From Marinilabilia sp. UBA5340 (GTDB lineage Bacteria > Bacteroidota > Bacteroidia > Bacteroidales > Marinilabiliaceae), in the NCBI GenBank assembly GCA_002411085.1, contig DHQK01000237.1, forward strand, positions 1 to 14,838: a DNA stretch of 14,838 bases, written 5' to 3'. The position numbers and the translations under genes were made by a program. Below, piece by piece: positions 1 through 5,860 of the stretch; the stretch's first letter is position 1, and each line of letters opens with the position of its first letter. Below the pieces are notes generated by a model, which worked only from the letters and a program-made list of their open reading frames with translations, did no database searches and was not told the origin of the DNA.

Positions 1-117
1 CGCCAGCCGGGGCTCCACAGCAGATTGAGGGTTTTGTTTTATCCTCTCCCATACGTTCAAACTGATAAAGTCACAGCTGGTCTGATAGCCACGGTCCAGG
101 CGCATATAAACGCCACC
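1..117. other. Left-edge flank of unknown origin, about 53% GC
   Basis: This stretch lies left of the cassette boundary and is richer in GC (about 53% by hand count) than the DNA that follows. Two reading frames are open across it: a plus-strand frame from the window edge to TAA at 160-162, and a minus-strand frame from ATG at 105 to the edge (35 codons, beginning MRLDRGYQTSC). I recognise neither product. A small hairpin (GGCG at 99-102, CGCC at 111-114) sits just before the boundary. It could be the end of a preceding cassette and its attachment site, or chromosomal flank. No classical R''/L'' pair is visible for the site that ends at 118, but the window may cut it off. Confidence 0.3.
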
Positions 118-126
118 GTTACAAGC
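118..126 (+). other. Cassette left boundary (attachment-site core, R'-like)
   Basis: GTTACAAGC keeps the GTT core of integron attachment sites, where the recombinase cuts between G and TT. It is the exact reverse complement of GCTTGTAAC at 1183-1191, nine of nine bases, at the far end of the same unit. In a circularised cassette these two ends form the R'/R'' pair of one attC. The match to the textbook GTTRRRY is imperfect (C at the fifth base). A change in base composition falls at this point. Confidence 0.6.
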
Positions 127-1308
127 AAGCTAAAAAGAACGCACTTCGACATTGAATATTAAAAAAGAAACTCATAAAAAATATTTATGAAAATAAAATC
201 AGTAATTAATAGACGAATTTTGTTTGTCTTCACGTTTTTAATAATTCTTTTAATTGCACAGAGTTGTGAAAAGGAAGAAGCATCACTTGATAAATCAAAT
301 ATTTATTTTCCTCTTGGACGGATAAGCATTTTAAATAATAATATGACTATTACAAAAAATAGCGAGGAATTTAATGGCAATATAGTGTATGATAGCTGTG
401 GCGGATATTGGCTCAATTTTGATGCTTCCGGATTTGAAGCTAATACTGAAGTTAGAATAGAGTACACCAGAACTGCTCAACAAACTGAAAACTTTATAGA
501 TAGTATAAATTTGGAGAATTGGCTGAGGTCATCCTATTACATCGATTGTGATAACGAAGCAATCATTTCAAAAGCAGTTGAAATAACTGGAGGATTGAAT
601 ACTAATTTGCAAAAAGCGACAAAAATTCAACAATATGTCATTGCAAATTTGGAGTTTGACCAGGCTTATCCAAAATCATTCGATGTTAAGGCTTCGAAAA
701 CTCTTGAAAACAGAATAGGGACATGTATGAATTTTTCACGAGTGTATGTTGCACTATGTCGTGCAGCAGGAATACCTGCACGGTCAATTTGGGGAATTGT
801 TTATGGTTATTCAGAAAATGAATACGATTTTCATCACCAGTGGGCAGAAGTGTGCGATAAAAATGGAAAATGGCATGTCTGTGATTTTAACAAACGAAAA
901 GATTTTTTTAATAATGATATCGAATATCTTGATTTGGTTTATGGTGCTGAGGAAAATTCTTCTATTACAGGATTTACAGATTGGATTTATCTCTTAAATG
1001 ATATGGATTATTTGCATAATTATCCTGTAGCAACTACTGCAAGACTAGGTTTCGATATGACGTCTGATAGCAGGCCTGATTCAATGGTTGTTGAATATGT
1101 TATTAAGTTTTGATTCACCAAAATATCAACATAACTGCTTAATTTACAACAATTAGATAAAGCAAAGAATTAATTAAAGCAAGCTTGTAACACTGTATAT
1201 ACAAAATAGACAAAATAGTAGTAAATTCAACGGTTGAACCTCGCTTCAAATTTGTTACGGCTTGATACGTTTGAAGCCCGCAATTGCCTACTTTGCATAT
1301 AGTCAACG
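119..1308 (+). mobile_element. Putative integron gene cassette carrying a transglutaminase-like lipoprotein
   Basis: The unit starts after the core G at 118, holds one gene (187-1113) pointing toward the attC-like site, and ends at the core G at 1308. That is the usual layout of an integron cassette: short leader, single ORF, then attC at the 3' end. The decisive sign is that the first bases of the unit are the exact reverse complement of the R'' box 1.06 kb away. Leader and ORF are AT-rich compared with the left flank. No promoter is obvious in the leader (119-186), as is common for cassettes read from outside. No integrase gene is visible, so the array type is unknown. Chance complementarity of nine bases is possible, but here it comes with nested L-box complementarity at the right spacing. 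Confidence 0.65.
187..1113 (+). CDS. Transglutaminase-like (papain-fold) lipoprotein
   Basis: A 308-residue exported protein. Residues 1-26 form a lipoprotein signal (basic start, hydrophobic core, AQS before Cys27), so it is probably anchored in a membrane on the periplasmic or outer-surface side. Residues about 145-240 carry the transglutaminase-like core: Cys180 in GTCMNFSRVYVALCRAAGIPAR, His217 in HHQWAEV and Asp233 in WHVCDFN, giving a complete Cys-His-Asp triad. Family members are proteases, peptide cross-linkers or amidases; the substrate cannot be told from sequence. The N-terminal 30-140 region resembles no domain I know and may be a beta-sandwich. It is the only gene of the putative cassette. 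ATG at 187 is the first start after stops and gives the intact signal peptide; no clear ribosome-binding site precedes it. Codon use is more AT-rich than in the genes after 2396. Confidence 0.85.
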   Translation: MKIKSVINRRILFVFTFLIILLIAQSCEKEEASLDKSNIYFPLGRISILNNNMTITKNSEEFNGNIVYDSCGGYWLNFDASGFEANTEVRIEYTRTAQQTENFIDSINLENWLRSSYYIDCDNEAIISKAVEITGGLNTNLQKATKIQQYVIANLEFDQAYPKSFDVKASKTLENRIGTCMNFSRVYVALCRAAGIPARSIWGIVYGYSENEYDFHHQWAEVCDKNGKWHVCDFNKRKDFFNNDIEYLDLVYGAEENSSITGFTDWIYLLNDMDYLHNYPVATTARLGFDMTSDSRPDSMVVEYVIKF

Positions 1309-1314
1309 TTATGG
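1183..1314 (+). other. attC-like recombination site (cassette 3' end)
   Basis: A 132-bp imperfect inverted-repeat region immediately after the cassette gene. R'' is GCTTGTAAC (1183-1191), complementary to the cassette's own first bases at 118-126. L'' ATATACAAA (1197-1205) pairs with L' TTTGCATAT (1292-1300) at eight of nine positions. The spacers between (1192-1196 and 1301-1307) can add an ACT/AGT pairing. The R' core GTT is at 1308-1310 and begins the next unit with TTATGGGC. Inside, a perfect 8-bp inverted repeat (GCTTCAAA 1243-1250, TTTGAAGC 1270-1277) forms a terminal hairpin, and a further pair (ATTGCC 1283-1288, GGCAAT 1314-1319) overlaps the edge. Length and box order fit attC sites, known to be about 57-141 bp. 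The R' box deviates from GTTRRRY. Confidence 0.6.
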
Positions 1315-1502
1315 GCAATCCCTCCTATAATCGTAGAGAATTATTGATTTCTCAAGCGAACGTAAAGAAGGAGATTTGAGCAATCTAAAAATGATTAAAA
1401 TGGCCAAATTACAAACACCTGATTACATAAGAATTAGTTTTACGTTAGTCAGAAGTTAATTAAGAAAATAGAGAAAAACTCTATCAATGGATCCTTAATT
1501 TG
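1315..1502. other. Gap after the attC-like site; start of a possible second, broken cassette
   Basis: If the array continues, a second unit starts at 1309. It contains a purine-rich stretch (AAGGAG, 1368-1373) and a 22-codon ORF (ATG 1391 to TAA 1457-1459) with no recognisable product. The frame of the downstream relic ORF is open from 1464, just after a TAA at 1461-1463. I looked for the R'' box expected of this unit (reverse complement of TTATGGGC, that is GCCCATAA) down to 2374 and did not find it. Any second cassette has therefore lost its attC or was interrupted. Confidence 0.35.
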
Positions 1503-2036
1503 ATGGCATATTTGTGGTGCGGATTCGGATGTAACAGCCCCTATATTGAAACCATTAAGGATATAGACCTGAATGTACTCAACCATGATGCCTATCTAAA
1601 ATATCAAGTACCTGTTATAAATAAGAATGGGGTTAAAATAGCAGCTCCTGATTTACGAAAAGAGCATCAAGTCGAATTTCTGGAAGTATTATCATCCTCT
1701 CATCGCTCGTTGGACTTTAGAAACAAGGATTTGAGGCGACTTTTTTGGAAAAGACTGAAAAACTGCATAAGTAGCCTAGGAATTGAGAAAATCAAGAGAG
1801 CGCGGAGCCTAAAAAAGCTCCAATCATCTCATTATCATAAACTTATAAAACAAGGCTATATTTGGATTTTTTACTTATTCCTCAAAATAAATCATCTATC
1901 AAGACCTTTATTATCTGGTAGTTATAGAAAGACTGTTTTTACAAACTCTGACCAAACATCCGTTATTGAAGGGGCTTATTCCGATATAAATCGTGCTGTA
2001 GCTTTGATTACCTCTGAGTTTAAGCTAGCTTCGTAG
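1503..2036 (+). pseudogene. Relic ORF with C-terminal winged-helix-like block, probable mobile-element debris
   Basis: From ATG at 1503 the frame gives 177 residues; a TTG at 1500 and an open frame back to 1464 leave the start uncertain. From memory, the C-terminal part resembles a widespread uncharacterised protein family that I know mostly as much longer proteins (over 400 residues). DFRNKDLRR (about 73-81) matches the family's GFRNRDLR-type block, HYHKLIKQGYIWIFYLFLK followed by LSRPLLSG matches its HRYRLT..G..VALFYTK..LRPLLA block, and INRAVALITSEFKLA matches its final IDRAVADYI..ARLA. The helix-turn-helix between them is weakly kept. Here only the last third remains, next to a group II intron-like tail, which suggests decay. 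The family match is recalled, not searched. It might instead be a short intact orphan gene. Confidence 0.4.
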
Positions 2037-2040
2037 AAGA

Positions 2041-2067
2041 AAAAACGTGAATTTCATTTACGTTTTT
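2041..2067 (+). terminator. Hairpin terminator-like structure after the relic ORF
   Basis: Starting five bases after the TAG of the relic ORF, 2041-2052 pairs with 2056-2067 through 12 positions (11 Watson-Crick and one G-T wobble) around a three-base loop. The stem is A-rich at the 5' foot and T-rich at the 3' foot, so it could terminate transcription from either side. The stem itself contains the T run (2063-2067) and no further T tract follows. It could also be a structured part of the element whose tail lies just downstream. Confidence 0.5.
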
Positions 2068-2084
2068 GATATGCATAAACTATC

Positions 2085-2136
2085 AAGTACGGTTCTTAGG
2101 GAACAAGGGCGAGGTAACCCGCCTGAGTTACCCGAC
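2085..2136 (+). mobile_element. Group II intron 3'-end-like tail (partial domain V plus domain VI)
   Basis: AAGTACGGTTC (2085-2095) looks like the 3' strand of a group II intron domain V. It is followed by a linker and a hairpin that can fold as domain VI: the segment at about 2106-2124 closes on a GTAA loop (2114-2117). The end TTACCCGAC (2128-2136) has an A at 2130, six bases before the last base, a fitting branch-point position, and finishes in AC as group II introns do. An alternative fold pairs GGTAAC (2113-2118) with GTTACC (2127-2132). The 5' strand of domain V (a GAGCCGTA-like block) is missing upstream, and no reverse transcriptase is present, so this is a relic or an intron-like tail of another element. 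Confidence 0.45.
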
Positions 2137-2369
2137 AGAAAAACAATAATAAAATACTAACAAGTAGCAAGTTACAATAAGTCAACCCCTTAGTTAATAC
2201 GAACTATTGCAAGAGTTTTATATTCAACAATCATTCTTGCTCAAGGAATAATCACAACGATTTTCTGACAAAGCCCGTTTTTTTTGAAAAGCAATAGGTT
2301 CTCACTATTTCATTAAACAAAAAGTTTAAGGATTTCTCACCATTCATCACCTCTTTCCTCAAAAACCAC
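2137..2369. other. Intergenic region before mfd
   Basis: AT-rich sequence with no ORF I would support. The only structures noted are a weak inverted repeat (GCAAGA 2209-2214, TCTTGC 2235-2240, 20-base loop) and a T run near 2279-2285 without a convincing stem. It separates the accessory segment from the core genes. I see no direct-repeat target duplication flanking the intron-like tail. Confidence 0.4.
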
Positions 2370-2377
2370 TACTTTTG
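2370..2377 (+). promoter_or_regulatory. Bacteroidota -7 promoter element of mfd
   Basis: TACTTTTG matches the Bacteroidota -7 consensus TAnnTTTG at every fixed position. Transcription would begin around 2382-2386. No good TTTG -33 element is seen about 20 bases upstream. The motif covers the TTG at 2375-2377 that would otherwise be the longest-ORF start of mfd, which argues that translation starts later. Confidence 0.55.
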
Positions 2378-2395
2378 CCACAAAACAATTACCTC

Positions 2396-5300
2396 GTGGA
2401 ATTAAGCACATTATTAAGTACATTTGAACAACATCGCGTCCTAAACCAGTTAAAACAATGGATCGGGAATCCACGGAACAACATCACGCTCAAAGGACTT
2501 TCCGGGTCGGCAGCAGCACTCACAGGCGCAGCAGCTATGCGAAGTCATAAGCATCTTTTTGTTTTGGAAGATAAAGAGGAAGCTGGCTATTTTTACCACG
2601 ATCTCGTGCAACTACTGGGAGAAGAAAACATATATTTTCTTCCATCCACTTATAAGCGTTCTCCTGAATTTGGTCAACCCGACAGCAACAATACCATATT
2701 ACGAACCGAAGCCCTGGAACAGTTACAGAAACAAGATGATTCTCTTTTGATCGTCACTCATGCCGAAGCACTGCTCGAAAAAGTTCCTACCCGACAGGAG
2801 ATGAAAGGGCAGTCCATGACCATAAAAACAGGAGATAATCTGGATCCGGCCTTTGTAGAAGATTTCCTGCAGGAACTTAATTTTCTTCGAGTTGATTTCG
2901 TTTACGAACCAGGCCAATATTCACTTCGTGGCTCCATCATCGACATTTTCTCCTTTTCGAGCGAAGACCCTGTCAGGATCGATTTCTTTGGTGACGAAGT
3001 TGAAAGCATCCGTACTTTTGATATCGAAAATCAGCTATCAAAAAAATCACTTGAAACAATCACTCTCTTGCCCGATATAGGAAAAAAGAAAGATAGAAAA
3101 GAATATATTTCACTCCCTGATTTTTTAGATGAGGACACACGAATCTGGATTAAGAATCCCCGTCAGGTATTCGAGAAAATAGAAGACATATTTACGAAAG
3201 TAGAAAAAAAACACCATCAGCACGATAAAGCTGAAGAAATACATGGGCTTCCTGCCCTACAGGATCTGATAACACCTGCAGAAATTCAGACTGCCTTTAC
3301 AAAATATAGCGCAGTATACTGGGGTAGCACATTTAGAAACGATGAATCGGGCGAAGTGATAGAATTCCAAACATCACCACAACCTGTTTTTAAAAAGAAT
3401 TTCGACCTTTTGGAAACAGACATCCAGTCTCGCCAGGACGAAAACTATTCCGTATTCATTCTTTCTGACAACCCCCGACAATTGGAGCGACTTAGGCAAA
3501 TCTTTGAAGACAGAGGGAAGCAGCTCAAATATCAGGAAATAAATCATGCTCTGCACGAAGGATTTATTGATCATGAATTAAAAATATGTATTTATACTGA
3601 TCATCAGATCTTTGACCGGTATCACAAATTTTCACTCCGAACCGACAAAGTCAGATCAGCCAGACAATCGCTCTCCATCAAAGAACTCACAAGACTCAAT
3701 CCGGGTGACTACGTAGTACACATCGATCATGGAGTAGGAAAATTCGGAGGACTGGTAACATCAGATGTCAATGGCCAAAAACAAGAAGCCATTAAACTTA
3801 TCTACCGGGACAATGATGTAATTCTTGTCAACATACATTCGTTGCATCGTATCAGCAAATTCAAGGGCAAAGATGGAGAGCCCCCAAAGATCAACAAACT
3901 GGGAACCGGTGCCTGGCAAAGGGTTAAAGACAAGACTAAAAAGAAAGTTAAAGACATTGCCCGCGAACTTATTGCGCTCTATGCTGCAAGGAAAAGTCAA
4001 CCAGGATTTTCTTTTACTCCCGACACTTTTATGCAGAAAGAGCTTGAAGCTTCATTCATTTACGAAGACACCCCTGACCAAAACAAAGCCACGCAGGCCA
4101 TTAAGAGCGACATGGAGGAAAAGACCCCCATGGATCGTCTTGTATGCGGAGATGTGGGATTCGGGAAAACCGAACTGGCTGTTCGGGCAGCTTTCAAAGC
4201 CCTGGCCGACAACAAACAGGTTGCAGTCCTGGTTCCTACAACCATTCTTGCACTCCAACATTACCATACGTTTAAAGAACGGCTGAAAGATTTCCCTTGC
4301 AACATTGAGTATGTCAGTCGTCTAAGAAAAACATCATCCACAAAAAAAGCGCTTCAGGGACTCAAAGAAGGAAAAGTAGATATTATTATCGGAACTCACC
4401 GGTTGGTAGGTAAAGATGTGGAATTTAAAGATCTGGGACTGCTTATTATTGATGAAGAGCAACGTTTCGGGGTATCCGTAAAAGAGAAGCTTAAGCGAAT
4501 CAAAGTAAATGTAGACACCCTGACACTCACAGCGACCCCAATTCCACGAACCTTGCAGTTCTCCTTAATGGGAGCCCGTGACCTTTCTATTCTGAATACC
4601 GCCCCACCCAACCGCCACCCCATCATCACTGAATTACATACATTTAATGAAGCCATAATTACAGAAGCCATTTCGTATGAGTTAGATCGAAACGGCCAGG
4701 TTTTTTTCATCAACAACCGGGTTCATAACATCTACGAGATGGAAAAAGCCATCAACCAGTGGATGCCGGAAGTGAAAACCATAGTAGCCCATGGGCAAAT
4801 GGAGGGTTCAAAACTCGAAAAAATCATGCTCGAGTTTATTGAAGGTGAGTACGATGTTCTGATCGCCACGACCATCATTGAGTCGGGACTGGACATCCCC
4901 AATGCCAACACCATCATAATAAACAACGCTCACCATTTTGGATTGAGCGAATTGCACCAGTTGCGTGGACGCGTGGGACGCTCCAATAAAAAAGCATTCT
5001 GCTATTTATTAGCCCCTCCCCTTACCACCCTCACTCAGGATGCACGACGACGCCTCAAAATTATTGAGGAATTCTCAGAATTAGGCAGCGGATTCAACAT
5101 CGCCATGCAGGATCTGGATATCAGAGGAGCCGGAAATATGCTAGGCGCAGAACAAAGTGGCTACATTGCCGATATTGGTTATGAAACCTATCAGCGCATA
5201 CTGCAGGAGGCCATGTTAGAATTAAGAGAAGATGAATTTCCCGATCTGTTCAAAGACGAACCCGCAGCAGGAAACGGTTCCATTGCATACACGCACGATT

Positions 5301-5755
5301 GCCAGATAGAAACAGATGAAGCGGTGCGCATCCCTGATAGTTATGTAAGCAATACAGCCGAACGAATGGATCTATACCGGGAACTGGATAATATTGAGCA
5401 AGAAGAAGATCTGAAAAAGTTTAAGGAGAACCTGCAGGATCGATTTGGCCCGATTCCAGAGCCAACCCATTCTCTTCTTGATGTGGTAAAAGTCCGTATG
5501 AAAGCCAAAACCATGGGAATCACCAGGCTTTTACTGAAAAATAGTTCAGCCAGAATGCATTTCATAGACAATCCGCAGTCCGGATTTTTCCAAACTGATT
5601 GTTTTGGCAAAATATTGCAGTGGGTTCAGCATCATCCCAAAGAAGTTCAGATGCAACAAAAGAATGACAAGCTGGTTCTAATTATCAAAAAGATAAATGG
5701 AATTGAGCAACTCAAAAACAAACTGGAGGAAATATCAACAGGAGAAAGTCAATAG
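2396..5755 (+). CDS. mfd: Transcription-repair coupling factor Mfd
   Basis: A DNA translocase that removes RNA polymerase stalled at lesions and recruits UvrA for nucleotide-excision repair. From GTG at 2396 it has 1119 residues, close to the usual length of about 1150. The N-terminal third has the UvrB-like layout (LYSTLLS-type start, YEPGQYSLRGSIIDIF). The polymerase-interacting domain begins near PGDYVVHIDHGVGKFGGL. The RecG-like helicase core has Walker A GDVGFGKTE (K591), DEEQ box (686-689), TATPIPRTLQFS, and motif VI QLRGRVGRS. A C-terminal TRCF domain ends the protein. GTG is preferred over TTG at 2375 because that codon lies in the promoter; no in-frame ATG exists between the upstream stop at 2327 and the conserved region. 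It stands alone, convergent with the next gene. Confidence 0.95.
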   Translation: MELSTLLSTFEQHRVLNQLKQWIGNPRNNITLKGLSGSAAALTGAAAMRSHKHLFVLEDKEEAGYFYHDLVQLLGEENIYFLPSTYKRSPEFGQPDSNNTILRTEALEQLQKQDDSLLIVTHAEALLEKVPTRQEMKGQSMTIKTGDNLDPAFVEDFLQELNFLRVDFVYEPGQYSLRGSIIDIFSFSSEDPVRIDFFGDEVESIRTFDIENQLSKKSLETITLLPDIGKKKDRKEYISLPDFLDEDTRIWIKNPRQVFEKIEDIFTKVEKKHHQHDKAEEIHGLPALQDLITPAEIQTAFTKYSAVYWGSTFRNDESGEVIEFQTSPQPVFKKNFDLLETDIQSRQDENYSVFILSDNPRQLERLRQIFEDRGKQLKYQEINHALHEGFIDHELKICIYTDHQIFDRYHKFSLRTDKVRSARQSLSIKELTRLNPGDYVVHIDHGVGKFGGLVTSDVNGQKQEAIKLIYRDNDVILVNIHSLHRISKFKGKDGEPPKINKLGTGAWQRVKDKTKKKVKDIARELIALYAARKSQPGFSFTPDTFMQKELEASFIYEDTPDQNKATQAIKSDMEEKTPMDRLVCGDVGFGKTELAVRAAFKALADNKQVAVLVPTTILALQHYHTFKERLKDFPCNIEYVSRLRKTSSTKKALQGLKEGKVDIIIGTHRLVGKDVEFKDLGLLIIDEEQRFGVSVKEKLKRIKVNVDTLTLTATPIPRTLQFSLMGARDLSILNTAPPNRHPIITELHTFNEAIITEAISYELDRNGQVFFINNRVHNIYEMEKAINQWMPEVKTIVAHGQMEGSKLEKIMLEFIEGEYDVLIATTIIESGLDIPNANTIIINNAHHFGLSELHQLRGRVGRSNKKAFCYLLAPPLTTLTQDARRRLKIIEEFSELGSGFNIAMQDLDIRGAGNMLGAEQSGYIADIGYETYQRILQEAMLELREDEFPDLFKDEPAAGNGSIAYTHDCQIETDEAVRIPDSYVSNTAERMDLYRELDNIEQEEDLKKFKENLQDRFGPIPEPTHSLLDVVKVRMKAKTMGITRLLLKNSSARMHFIDNPQSGFFQTDCFGKILQWVQHHPKEVQMQQKNDKLVLIIKKINGIEQLKNKLEEISTGESQ

Positions 5756-5860
5756 ATGTTTCTAAAAACAAAAAAATATAATTATTTTACCTTAAAGTCA
5801 TTTCCAGTCTTCCCTATACAATGTTTAAATAGCCTCTCAACAATGAATTTAATAGATTGA
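5756..5860. other. Convergent intergenic region with overlapping inverted repeats
   Basis: The 105-base space between the convergent stops of mfd and the response regulator is AT-rich. CCTCTCAA (5833-5840) can pair with TTGAGAGG (5869-5876), with a 28-base loop reaching into the regulator's last codons. The second arm is also palindromic with CCTCTC at 5878-5883, so two pairings compete. A bidirectional terminator is possible but weak; no clear stem with T run is present. Confidence 0.3.

Noticed and set aside
1..105. Minus-strand open frame of 35 codons starting MRLDRGYQTSC, running off the left edge
   Set aside because: No recognisable family, a stop lies immediately upstream in frame, and the plus strand is open over the same bases. 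It does not resemble an integron integrase N-terminus, which I looked for because intI is usually divergent from its cassettes.
1391..1459. 22-codon ORF (MIKMAKLQTPDY...) after AAGGAG at 1368-1373
   Set aside because: The purine-rich stretch is 17 bases from the ATG, too far for a ribosome-binding site, and the product matches nothing known. It is kept only as a note in the gap entry.
1500..2136. A complete group II intron with its maturase
   Set aside because: The ORF has no reverse-transcriptase motifs, no 5' intron boundary was found, and the domain V 5' strand is missing. Only the 3' tail resembles an intron.
2209..2240. Inverted repeat GCAAGA/TCTTGC before mfd
   Set aside because: Six pairs with a 20-base loop in AT-rich DNA are expected by chance and no T tract follows.
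3825..4286. A 153-codon plus-strand frame inside mfd
   Set aside because: It overlaps the conserved Mfd helicase region in another frame, which explains it as a shadow.
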